This document shows, in pieces, positions 1 through 10,993 of a stretch of 64,000 nucleotides of DNA. Source of the DNA: Spinacia oleracea (lineage: Eukaryota > Streptophyta > Magnoliopsida > Caryophyllales > Amaranthaceae); assembly GCF_020520425.1 (NCBI RefSeq), contig NC_079487.1, forward strand, positions 130,470,385 to 130,534,384, given 5' to 3'. A model generated the notes under the pieces. That model had not been told where the DNA came from, made no database searches, and saw only the letters and a list, made by a program, of their open reading frames with translations. The translations under genes and the position numbers were made by a program. The first letter of the stretch is position 1. Each line of letters opens with the position of its first letter.

Positions 1-119
1 TCTTATTAAAGTCATTAAAACTTAATTTTTACGAGTAATACATAAATTTCCATTCACTTAGGAGTTGTACATAATAAAAGATATTAGTGGCTGAAGTTGC
101 ACACTGGAAATTGTAACAT

Positions 120-531
120 CCGCTTTGGGAGGAAAATAAAGAAACAAAGAGGGTGTTGGCCTCCATTGGTTGTGGAGTGTAAGCCATCCTCTTCGTCGTA
201 CATTTAGCTGAGTGACAAAGGGTGTCTTAGAAGTGAATTGTCACGGCTCAAGAGGTGATTTCTAGACTCACCAAGGCCTCGATAATTTTTACTGATTTAG
301 ATTCATTGCCCGGAGATGGGTTGGATACTACTTGGATGTTAGTTCCGAGATATATTTTCATTACTTGGTCTCATGTCAAAAGGGATGCAAATTCCGTTAC
401 CAACCACCTTGATAGGTTATTGTCGTTCGGTATCGAAAAAGTTTGGGAGCATCGTTGACCTAGAGATGTAACAACATGGACAAATTGTCCCTTGATTAAT
501 TAATGCACTAATCTTTCCCTTAAAAAAAAAA
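120..531 (+). mobile_element. 3' end of a LINE (non-LTR) retrotransposon, 5'-truncated
   Basis: An open frame at 255-458 reads like the C-terminal part of the RNase H-like domain common at the end of plant L1-type LINE ORF2 (HVKRDANSV followed by NHLDRL). A short 3' untranslated part and an A-run at 522-531 follow, as expected of a LINE tail. No reverse transcriptase is visible in the window, so this would be a 5'-truncated copy or one continuing left of the window. The left limit is approximate. A stand-alone host RNase H-like fragment is the alternative. Confidence 0.45.
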
Positions 532-656
532 GAACCGAAGAGACTACAAGATATCGAAGTATCTATTAACAAGACTAATGTGTTCAAGCTTTGCACGAGA
601 AAAATCAAGATTTTACAAGTATTAGATTCCTTTTGACTACGTTTTCAAACCAAATC

Positions 657-669
657 CCCCCCCCCCCCC
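657..669. repeat. Poly-C tract
   Basis: Run of about a dozen C just beyond the stop codon of the tetraspanin gene, within its presumed 3' untranslated region. Simple sequence, probably length-variable. Confidence 0.8.
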
Positions 670-711
670 TGTTGATGTTATAGGTAAATGAGCTAGTGGA
701 TGGGTCGAGTT

Positions 712-2349
712 CTAATCTCTAAGAGCGCAACAAGCAATGATGAAAACAATAAACAAGACAACAAGAAGGACTGCATTGACAATGGTAATTCTCCTCCATC
801 CCTTCATGAATAAAGCTAAATATCCAGCTTTGCATGATCCACAATTATAGCACAACCTATCATATTCATTGTTCCAGGTTTTGCAATCTTGATCTTGTGA
901 GCTCAACCCAGTTACTGGAACATTCCAAATTGTTGCACTTTCATACACAAATCCACAATGTGCCGGAGGTTTGCAACATCCTGTCTGTCTCCATAGAAAT
1001 GAATTTCATTTATCAACACCTTTTCTTTATTGAATCGGAAAATTGCTTAATAATACATTTTAGAATACAGAAAACCTAATTTCGACCCAATAAAGAGGAA
1101 AAAAAATATTCATTAAAAAGCAAATTTGATAAAAAAAAAAAAAAATCTCTTCCCAAAGGTATATAGCCTGATGTTTCAAAAATTAGAAATACATATAGTT
1201 TAAATAAGATTCGAACTCAGGACCTCATGATTTAAACACTAATGAGTAATGAATTATCCCCTAAACTATGTCATCTTTTTCAAACGAAATACAAATAAAA
1301 AGTGATAACAAAATAAACAACATTTATTTTAATAAAAGTAGAAGTTAATTAAGATTGTGTTTTTTTTTTTTTTTTTGCAGAAAGGTATAGTTACAGTTAT
1401 TAAAATAATGAATTGGGGCGAGCACAAAAACTAGTGTGGGATTAAAACAATGTAAATAAACTTATAAAGAAACAATAAAATTGAATTAAAAGATGCAAAT
1501 TTTTGCATATCTCGGAGATAAACCAACCCTTCTCTTGATTTTCATAAACTTCGAAAAAGAATTATAATCCAGCATAAACCACCCTTATCAAAATAATTAA
1601 AATGTTATTTTCTATAATATAAACTACAAAAAATCTTTAATGTGTCTTTTTCAGTATATTACTCTGTTTTATATACTTTGTATGACAAATAAAACTTCAA
1701 ACTGAGTTTTCTAAGAAAAGTCTCCTCCAAAAACTTTCTATTTTTCGAAATAATCAAAAGCTGGGATTGATTCAAAAAGATAGGAGAAAGAAAGAATTGT
1801 TTAGTCGATTTTTCGTAAAACAAAATGGCAAAAGAATTGTACCTCAACAGTTGTAAGCTTAGAGCGCTTCATAGTGACAAAATCCATGATGGACCTAAAA
1901 GCACCAATCTTACCACAAGCATCATGGTGAATCATGCACGACTTAATATCCTCCCAATGACTACCACCGACCAAATTATTCTTCAACCAGCTTGAGAAAG
2001 TTTGAAGCTCATATTCCTTAACATTACCCCCAAGAACATCCTCCCCATTTCCACCTCCCTTAATGACCGCACTTCCAACAGTTAAACACGCTAACAACCC
2101 GATGATTACAATGAACAACGCGGCCACATACAACCACAAGAAGAGGGTTATTCGACAGCACGAGCCTAACAGTCCGATGAGAGAGATAATGAGCAAGCAA
2201 AAGCCCAACGCAAGGAGAGGCTTGTACATTATGGGATCACAAGGGGAATTGGCTGTCATCTTTACCAAATACCCAGCCAAGAGGATGGGTAATGAAATGC
2301 ACAAGGTTATGGTGTTTAGGCATCCTAGGAGAACATTACTTACAGCCAT
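712..2349 (-). CDS. Tetraspanin (plant TET8-like), two exons
   Basis: Coding exons are 2349-1843 and 984-712, joined in phase 0, giving 259 residues, close to the usual plant tetraspanin length. Four membrane segments are visible at about residues 7-28, 43-66, 69-93 and 235-256. The large extracellular loop after the third carries the plant-specific GCCKPP motif at 171-176, formed right after the splice junction. Further cysteines in that loop fit the disulfide-stabilised EC2 fold. Tetraspanins organise membrane microdomains and, in plants, mark exosome-like vesicles and plasma-membrane patches. The start is the first Met before the first hydrophobic segment. The single intron contains a tRNA-like SINE (about 1130-1280). 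Family assignment is firm; which TET paralogue it is cannot be told. Confidence 0.93.
1130..1280 (-). mobile_element. tRNA-derived SINE in tetraspanin intron
   Basis: On the minus strand, an A-box-like TAGTTTAGGGG (about 1265-1255) is followed roughly 40 nt later by a B-box-like GAGTTCGAATC (about 1220-1210). These are the internal RNA polymerase III promoter elements of tRNA-derived SINEs. The putative body runs to a T-rich end near 1130, as in some plant SINE families that end in T. No target duplication was confirmed. Confidence 0.45.
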
Positions 2350-3472
2350 TTCAATTTCTCCTTGACTATTTATCTTTTACCTAGTACTGTAGGGGAATTT
2401 TTTTTTATTTTTTTCCTCTTTTCGAGTTTTGAATTAAATGGGTATAATTTCTTTACCTGTGGGGGGAAATAAGGAGAAACAAAGAATGACCCCAAATGAC
2501 GAACAAGGGGTGAATTTTTTCTGGGTAGGATATGCAAAGTTTTACACACATTTTTTTTTTTTTATGTGGTAAGGAGAAAAGAAGGGGGAAAGGGTTCCTA
2601 AATATGGGGTTATTATTTAGTAGTAGAAAACTGTGAAACCACAATAAATAAATACGTAAATAAAAATATAAAAAAAGCAGCATGTTTTTATTAATAAAAG
2701 CTGCAAAGATTGCCTAAGACTATTTATTTGGTAAGATTTTTTCATCTGTGATTTAGCCTATTTTCAGGTTGACAAAAAGGAGCCAGATGAGTAAGGCAAA
2801 GAAAATATGTTATTTTTACAAGCCCAATCCTTATGCCAGGCTAATAAGTTAGCAATTTAACAGCCTTGTTTGGTACGCAGAGATTAACCAATGATAAAAT
2901 TTTCTTGGCCCTGATCAATTTATAAATGTAGTAGCACTACCAACAAACCTAGTTAAATCAGCTATTAAGTTAGATACTAGCCATTAGCAATCACAAACAA
3001 AGTGTATAATAAACAAATCAATCGTCAAACAAAGCCGATAAGCAAATGAGCAAACTTCACAAGCTTGCAAATTCACTAATTCAGTCAATGAATCCGGATT
3101 GGCTTGACTCAATGACCAAGAATTTGCTTGGTAAGATTTGGCACCGTACCAGAATGGCTCAGTTTTAGGATCAATGTTTGCCACTCTACTCGAAGACGGA
3201 TAAAGAAGGAGGGGAGGGGGGCGATCTGGTTCAGTTTGTGAGGCTAACCTTGACTGCTGGAGCACTAGCCTTACTCAAGTACTCAACCAACACATAGGTT
3301 GAACCAGTCTTGTGCCGAACCAGTGCAGCCTGCAGCCAAAACCGACAAAGCTTGAACCAGTTAAACCTCACCCATAGGCAATAACTGATTCACTGATAGC
3401 AACTAACAAACGGTGTGGCCTGTAGGTTACATAGAGAGGAGCTCGTCTACGTACTGATAATACATCTACAGG

Positions 3473-3550
<78 letters not shown>

Positions 3551-3996
3551 TCAAAAGTTCATATCATTTACAGATGAATAATGAATGTACCATACAACTA
3601 AAGATAACACTCGATAACATTGACCTCTAATGGTAATGGTATCAGAACATAAAGCATGATGCAACACCATAATTCCACAATACAGCAACTACAACCATGA
3701 GAGAATGACACAACAGCAAATCTGGGCTGAATGTAAATCATCTCAAAAGGACACGTCACTTAAACATCATTTCATAACGTGGCTACTGTTTTCACACTTC
3801 ACAACAACGTCATATTATATGTCCACAACTATACAAGTATTTTTGCACAAACAGTAGGAACTTACAGTTGCCTGAAAAGTTCTTTACCAAGCTCTTTCCC
3901 AAAAGATCTCCTATCCGATTTTGCGTGTGTATAAAATTGGGGAAAGGTAGATATACAAGGAACTAATTTTATAGAGCTTTTAGGTTTCAACCAGTG
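2350..3996. other. Spacer between tetraspanin start and L18a-like 3' end
   Basis: Contains the presumed tetraspanin promoter (minus strand) on the left and the 3' flank of the L18a-like gene on the right. Apart from the AT microsatellite at 3479-3547 I see no gene. Short open frames here have no recognisable family. Confidence 0.6.
3479..3547. repeat. (AT)n microsatellite, about 34 units
   Basis: Uninterrupted AT dinucleotide run of roughly 69 bp. The open frames across it on both strands, giving alternating Tyr-Ile, are artefacts. Likely highly polymorphic. Confidence 0.97.
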
Positions 3997-5493
3997 CTAC
4001 AGAAGAATCACAGCCACGATAATCAGCGCCACAACTGTAAATACCAGAGCCTGCAGTCAAGGAGATATTATGTTATTGACACGTGAAAGAATGGAAAATC
4101 TACAAACATTTTCTCAATACAAAATGCAATTTAACAAGCAACTTGAAGAGATAGGCAAACATGACAAGCAACAATGGCGATGGTGGGATCTCAAAACCTG
4201 AATAATTAGCTTTGAATTGTGACATCCAACCATTAAGATTTTGGGAATGTCCAGTAGGCTTCTTCTCTTTTTCCCTACATTTCTCGCCACAATAACATTT
4301 CTGAAACAGCCTCTTTTTTATCTTTTTCTGATAGGGTGAGTGTAGGTAGTAGGTACATCTCAACCTCTGCAAAGACCACCTAGGGCCGAAACACAAACTA
4401 GGTGGTGGCGGTAATACTAAAAAGAAACTCCCCAAAAATAAGGGAAGCATCTTGATTAAATTATTTCAGTAAGGCACGGCTTAAGATTTGAGACTATCAA
4501 AATGCATAACTATCCTCATTCACTCTTAAGTCTTACCATCATACATCAAAAAAATTGTACATCAAATGCTTTTAGAAGCTTAACACAATCTAATTTCAAA
4601 TTTAGACTACTTCTCATTGTCTATGTTGCGAACATCTAACTTCGTTAATGTCACTAAAAAGTACAATCCAAGTAAGACAACATAAGCGATGGTGTCCACA
4701 AAAGCCAAGACAAACAATGGTGTCAGTAGAAGCCAAGACAAGCAATGCGATCATAGACAAGAAAATACTTACTGCTATTGCGCAAGTGGCCAATCCAGTC
4801 CTTTCCCTAGGATCCTTGCGATAGTAATTTCTGAAGTAAAGGATTGTAGCATAGTACCACATCAACGGGATTATGAAACCAAGCAAAAAACTGCAAGAAA
4901 GACACAGGTTTAAACTAAAAGAGATGGCAGGGGAATAGGCAGGAGAATCAGATAGAAAATTTTGGGACACTTAGTCACTTACGAAAACCAGCCAATACCA
5001 CAGCCAAAGCATGGGAGAGGTTTATCATACAATCCTAACAAGTGCTCCTCTCCATCTTCAATAAGCGTATAATCCCCACATTTTTCAGGGTTTGTGGGGC
5101 AGCCTGCTGTTGACAAACATATTCAAATAACTGAGATAACTTCGGCAGTGCATTCTAGTGGAGAAAAAACATCAATAGCTTTGTTATATGTCTGGATGCT
5201 GCAAATAAATGGAAACCATAGTCCATTTTTTACTGTATGTAACAATGATCCTGACTTCCCTGGCCTTCACGTGCTGCCTTCCCCTCTAATTTTAGACAAC
5301 TTCCATTTTCTTATTTATGCATCAGAGTATCAGACCATCTAGGAATTTTTGTCCAAAACACCCTAGCATATTATCTTACCGAGTATTGAGTTTAGTCCAA
5401 TCAATCTTTCATCACAAAAGTTACTCCCCTTTTTTCACCCTGTTCAATGTAGGTCAGGCTGTACTCTGTAGACTCCAGAGATAACTGATTCAT
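3997..5493 (-). CDS. Ribosomal L18a-like small membrane protein, four exons
   Basis: Secure exons are about 5106-4983, 4890-4773 and 4050-3997, with GT-AG borders and matching phases. They encode the hallmark of the plant '60S ribosomal protein L18a-like' family: CGDYTLIEDGEEH, then LYDKPLPCFGCGIGWFS, a hydrophobic stretch, NYYRKDPRER, and a C-terminal membrane segment ending at a stop at 3997. Despite the family name these are small membrane proteins, not ribosomal subunits; function is poorly known. The first coding exon is tentative: an ATG at 5493 gives 18 codons and a donor after 5439 whose phase fits the next exon, for a total of about 116 residues. The acceptor could also be at 5103. 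A 5' untranslated exon may lie near 6265-6350. Confidence 0.8.
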
Positions 5494-7013
5494 TCCATCT
5501 AATTCTAGCTAATTTGAGCAAATAAAAAACAATGATAGGATTTCTCCACCAATTATCTATTGGCACTTAATAAATGAACATTTATCACATTCTTAAACGA
5601 GAATTTGGCCGCCAAAGGTACATTTGGAAAGCCTTCATAAACTAGAAAATTTGATATGATAATGAAAAACAAAGAGCCAAAGACATTCAAGAACCCAAAA
5701 ACCTCGCTACCTACCTTTCGCCCTATATGTACCAACTTCTAGCCAAATTACACAATGTCCTTTCCTAAACTACAACGCAAATGAAGCACAAAATAGGAAG
5801 TTATAATTTCATTCATCGAGAAATTGGGAAAAGAATGTAATACTTTGTTCCATGCTTGGCAATAGAATGAATCAGCTAATTGACATCAAACTTCTCATGC
5901 TGTTCAACACTATTTCATCAAATTATCTGCAGCATTCAACCCACAAAATAAATAAATTAACAAACAAAATTTAGACAGAAATAACAATTAATTCCAATTG
6001 CATGCAAGGAGAGTAAGACAGACAAAAAAAAAAAGCAAATGAAAAACAAAACCCCATCAAAATTCGATACCCACCAAACAATAAATTTGAAAGCTGCAAA
6101 TGGGGCTGAATTCAACTTAATTTTGGGGAAACAATAGAATAATCATCAACTAATACATAAATAATGAAACCCTAAAATGGGAAAATTAAAGCGGATTAGC
6201 GGAATAATTAGTAAGGAAAAAAAGTCCAATTAAATTGCAGAATTTTACTAAAGAGTAAAGCTTGCCTGAGAAGGAAGTAGTACAATCAGTAGCAAGAAAA
6301 ACCCAGAACTACAAGAGCAGCTTGAATGTAGCCTAATGTTTTGCGGTGGTTCTAGAGAGAGAAAGTAACGTCAAGGAGTGAGGTACACGTTCTTGCTCAG
6401 CTCATTTAGACCTTCACTCATCACATTATTTCCTTCTTTGGCTTGGTTTGCCAAGTAGCTGGCTGAGGAATGAAAAATATCTTATTCCCTTTTTCTCCGC
6501 AATTTAGAAGGTGGACCATGGTGCACATACAGCATGGTGCACCTTAAGAACATTAATATATAATTAAAAAAGCATATAGTAAAGTGAAAAGAACATGGAC
6601 ACATATTTTTTTATATTTTTAATAAATTGTGATTTTTTATAACAAAAAAGTAAAACATTATATTGCATGTTCTTTTATCGTAGTGTCATGTTCTTTTGTT
6701 TATGCACATATGTTCTTTTTATGCACATGGTCCATAGTCCACGGATTGCTTTTTCTCTATTTATTTTCCCCGTATTTTATTGTAGTAGAAGATTGCCTCA
6801 TTTAAAATAGAACACAAATACAAACACCCTCATTATCTGAGGCAACAAAACACGTGAAAACCCAAACCCGGTTCTAAGAAAACAAGTAACCCCCATTGTA
6901 CCAAAAACTTGCCCAAAAAAGGGGTAAACCCGGTTTGATGACGGAGTATTGATGCGGTGTTTTCAACAAAAATTTTTATTGATGTGGTGTGCGGAATTCA
7001 GAATCAGGCCATC
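5494..7013. other. Divergent upstream region of L18a-like and RPA49 genes
   Basis: About 1.5 kb between the two oppositely oriented genes. It probably holds the 5' untranslated exon and promoter of the L18a-like gene (about 6265-6450 on the minus strand) and a MITE at 6510-6743. No other coding region is supported. Confidence 0.5.
6510..6743. mobile_element. MITE with GTGGACCATG-type inverted ends
   Basis: Left end reads GGTGGACCATGGTGCACAT. The reverse complement of the right end reads CGTGGACTATGGACCATG and then GTGCAT, so about 20 bp at the ends match imperfectly in inverted orientation around an AT-rich core with repeated ACATGTTCTTTT-like words. No target duplication could be fixed, so the superfamily is open. 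Confidence 0.5.
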
Positions 7014-7146
7014 AGCCCACAAGGAAAAAAAAAGAAAAAAAAAAAAAAAAAAAACCCAAAAAGCCTAACCAGCCCATTGATCTCCTCTTCCTTCCCCCCT
7101 CAGCTTCTCACGCTTCTTCGTTGTACACTTGTACTCTATAGGGTTT
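7014..7146 (+). promoter_or_regulatory. Site II motifs and telo-box upstream of RPA49
   Basis: Two copies of AGCCCA (reverse complement TGGGCT, the plant site II core) lie at 7014-7019 and 7071-7076. TAGGGTTT (the telo-box AAACCCTA on the other strand) lies at 7139-7146, about 70 bp before the start codon. This combination is known from promoters of plant ribosomal-protein and ribosome-biogenesis genes, matching the Pol I subunit downstream. Confidence 0.6.
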
Positions 7147-7215
7147 ATCACAGAAAAACCCCATTGTTAATTTCCAAAAACACCTCTTTTTCTCTGTCCT
7201 TGAAATCAAACAAAC

Positions 7216-10026
7216 ATGGATTCAAGACCAGACCCCCAATTACACAAATCTAAGAAAAACAAGAGGAAAATCCCCAAAGTTGATACGACAATCGAAATGT
7301 TGAAGGAGAAACAAGAGAAGAACGCACCAATTATAGGATACTACCCATCTGGGTTCGACCCATTAAAGCGCAAAAATCCAGAAACAAGTGACCTATTTTT
7401 TTACAGGAATCAGAAAAAGCTTAGAAGAGTCGAGTTTGTTGTAAAGCCAAATGAGTCCGAAGTTGATTATATGGGTTCCAATCATTCTGGTGAAGCTGCT
7501 GCTGGTAGGCTGAATTCTTATGCTATTGCGGTTATTAACAGGCGTTCTCAGTCTTTCAGATTTTCTCCCATTGCAGCTAACAGGGTATTGCATTTTTTTA
7601 TTTCATGTTTTTTTTTTTTTTTGCTTTCTATGGGTCGATACCCTGTTAACAGAGTATTTCTTTCTATGGGTCGTACCCTGTTAGCTCGACATCACTGATC
7701 TTTGCTCGATTAATTTCTTTTTTCTTTTTTTTTTTTTTTGCTTTCTCGATTAATTTGTCATAGTGGCAGTTTTTGCATCAGCTGTTTACTTCTTCAATTG
7801 TTCTGGTAATGTTTTTAGTGTTCAGTATTTGCATAATTTATTTTATAGAATCCTGTCAATAAAATTGTTGTAGGAATATCAGAATGTTCCTTTATATAAA
7901 CTGGGGTTGTCATTAAAAAAAGACTGGTCTTGGCCGTTGTTTACTGTAATTATGATCTCCGTGCATCTTTGGAAAACATATACCTTTCTAAGTTCGAATC
8001 CTTTTCCCTAACATGAACCTCGGTGTTGAACTTGTTGACAATGTTCAGGTTTTCAGGTTACAACCATTGCCTAAAGCATTAGACATGTCTGAAAAGGAAC
8101 CTGAAACTCCAGCCAAGGTTGATGATGCAGAGGATATAAGACAAAAAAAGCGGAGTCTTACTGATCGTTATGGTACCAAGACTGCGATTAAGAAGGTTTA
8201 TATTCTTTCCACTTGGATTTTTTAAATACTGCAGTGACACTAATCTTTGGCATCAGGATCTCAGGCACCGAAGGCCTTGGCTTTGATGCAGTTACGATTT
8301 GTTTGCATTTGTTATGTTGTGCATTTTTCATGAAACTTTTGAACATGTTTTATGAACCTCTGCAAGCTGTATATAAAGGAAATTCATGTTTTACGAAGTT
8401 ATGTGACATCTTATTGTACTATTTGGGTACAATGCCAAGTTATTAACTCTGTCATATAATATAATGATAATTGCTAGTGATGTAGTGAAATTCTCCATAC
8501 AGATAAGTCAAAGATAAACATTGTCAGTTATAGTTTTGCAATTCAGAAAGTCGTTAAGAATTCTCGGTTTTATTTAGTGTTTAGACAAATTATTGAATTA
8601 GATGTCTCCCTTGCAGGACAAGTTAGCAATGCGGCTAAGTCAAAAGGAAGATCCTGATGTAATGCCGGAGATAAACGACATTTTAGAGGAAACTCCTATA
8701 GACGCGACTGCACTTAAAAGTTCCAGTTTGGACACTCCGCATAGTGTTCCCCCACATGATCTCTCGGCTACAACACCTGAGAAGGCTTATCTGCTCGAAA
8801 AAATTATACTCAAAGGAGAATGGGAATATGTGAAAGACGTTATGGAGCTGTTGCAATCTGGGCAGGAGGTAAAACCAGATGTTTACCCAAGTTTTGTGTG
8901 CAATCGTTGTTACAAAGTAGAACTATGCAAGGTAAGCTGTTTAGCGACAAAGACTCTGCTGCTTTCACCTAAATTCGCTTATTTTGAACTTATCTGAAAC
9001 TTATTTGAACTTGGGTAGCCCTTAGGGCTTAGTAGAACTTGTTTGAACTTCTTTTTCATTTTTGTATGGTGAAAAGAACATAGCTGTAGCCTATAGTATA
9101 GTTAGGCTATTGAGAGCCGTCTCTGGACACGTTGATTATTTTCTCACTGGATATTTGACTGTTTTCTTTTCCTTATCTTTTTCTGAGAAGCCATGAAAAC
9201 GTTACATATTGTCAACTTGTCATCACAACAATCTACATGTTTTGTTCTTTTAGGAACTAGTAGTCAATTAGTTACAGTTAAAGGCAGTAGTTACAGTTTG
9301 CTTCAAGAGAATTGTCTGTCAAAATGCTTGGCTAGGTATAAATATGGTTATGGGACGGCTCGGGCTTCGGGTTGAGCCACGGGCCAGTGCCATACCAGTT
9401 CAAAACAGGGCCCAGGCCCATGGGATGCAGTGCTTTTTAAAAATAACCTAGGCCCGGCCCACTACTTCATGCTCGTGCCTGCTCGTGCTTTTTTCATGCT
9501 CCGGTCGGGATCTTTACTCCCTAGGTTATTGCTGTACAATTGATCTCAAAACATACTTGAATACTGTTTTGTTCTTCCCATAGCTATTTATAATACCGTT
9601 ATATTCCTGATTCTGTAGGATGAGACAGAGAAGGGAAAGCTTGCTGGAATCCTGTCATATATTGCTCAACTCATAAACTTCAAGAATCGACATTCACTTG
9701 ATGGCGGAAAATCTTCAAAACACAAATTCCTGCCAAGCATATTGTTACAGAAGTTTACAAAAATGTTTGTGGATGCAGATAAAAACCGGATCGCAGATGA
9801 CAAAATAGGTTCCCTAATCAGCTATGTGCTGGTTCTCACCCTATTTGTTGACGAGTTTCAGACAGATTTCACAGACATTGCCAAGGATTTGAAGATGAAT
9901 GCATTGAGCCTGAGACCTTATTTCGAGAATCTGGGTTGCAAGATTGCGAGGAGAAATAAAGTGACTGTGATGACACTTCCTGTTCCTCTCAAGTTCCCAA
10001 CACTGAGGAAGAGGAGAAGAGGGTAG
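7216..10026 (+). CDS. RNA polymerase I subunit RPA49 (A49-like)
   Basis: Four exons, 7216-7584, 8049-8195, 8617-8931 and 9619-10026, all joined in phase 0, giving 412 residues, about the length of plant RPA49/POLR1E-like proteins. The N-terminal part (to about residue 170) is the A49 dimerisation-type region, preceded by a short basic segment. A long middle helix-rich region and the C-terminal tandem winged-helix part (about 250-400) follow, ending in a basic Arg/Lys tail. The protein associates with RNA polymerase I in the nucleolus and promotes rRNA initiation and elongation. The start is the first ATG after the pyrimidine-rich leader. A telo-box and site II motifs lie upstream. Intron 1 carries two copies of a sequence complementary to its own 5' splice site. 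Confidence 0.9.
9330..9520. repeat. GC-rich inverted-repeat patch in RPA49 intron 3
   Basis: Intron 3 contains a short GC-rich block full of GGCCC/GGGCC words, unlike the AT-rich surroundings, with loosely inverted ends (GGGACGGCTCGGG and CTCCGGTCGGGA). It looks like a small inserted element, but no clear target duplication or terminal repeat was defined. Confidence 0.3.
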
Positions 10027-10993
10027 ACCTTAATTCCCATTGATTCCTCCAACAGATTTATGCAGACACTGTCTCTTACAAACTGTGGTAATCAAAATGG
10101 ATCTAGAGTGCAGCTACCGACAATGGTACTTGATTAATTTATTTTCTGGAATCTCAGTAACAGAAAGATGGTTTGGTACTGCAAGCTATAGCACAAGAAC
10201 AACAGCTGAGAAAGAAAGAAGGAAAGAAAATGAAGAAGAGGTAAAGTTAGAGATTCTAACTGCATAGATATGCCTATCAAACAAGTGAAGTGATTGTTAT
10301 TGTTTCTTTTGTGTTTAGCTAAATTTTACTGGGTTGAAACTGGATAGACATGTTTATGTGTTTTTGGATTCATCATGGCTAAAATTTGATATACAGTTGC
10401 TATTTTAGGAAGTCTATCAAACTATTATAGTATTTCCAAATTTTGTACTCTTTTATGATCAGTATTTCCAATATGCGTGTTTGGTACGTGGGAATGAGAG
10501 TTTGGGGATTAGAGGGTGGGATGATATTGTGAATTGGTTGTTTATGAGTGTATCCTATTTTCCTACTAAAACATGCTTACATATTTCTAGACCCAAAGCT
10601 TGATAAAAAAGCACGACCTTGTGGTGGTGGACAATGAACTCCAACAGGGGATGATCAAAGGATCATACATATGATCTTTGTAGTAAATTCATTCTGTGCT
10701 CAAACTAAATTAGTTTTTGGAATGAAAATGAGTTGTTGTTCAAGATATGGACTTTGCAATATCATGAAGTATCACATCATTACGAGTCAATCTCAAGCAA
10801 CCGTAATCACACTATGGCTTGGCAAAAATATAGGGGGCATTTTTATCTTTTCAAGTGAAAAAGTAAGAGTATTTTCATCTTTTTGAGCAAAATAACACAC
10901 ATGAACAATTTGGTGCTAATAGTTGAAAAGTGAATCAATAGCATTACAATTGCACAGTGTAATGATATCAATTGAGTAGTGTAATAAAATTAT
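10027..10993. other. 3' flank of RPA49
   Basis: About 1 kb with the presumed 3' untranslated region of RPA49, followed by AT-rich spacer. No gene, RNA or repeat recognised. Confidence 0.5.

Noticed and set aside
3368-3630. Tyr-Ile repeat open frames on both strands
   Set aside because: Translation of the (AT)n microsatellite.
7960-8010. AGTTCGAATCC, a tRNA B-box-like word in RPA49 intron 1
   Set aside because: No matching A-box at the right spacing and no cloverleaf; not called as a tRNA or SINE.
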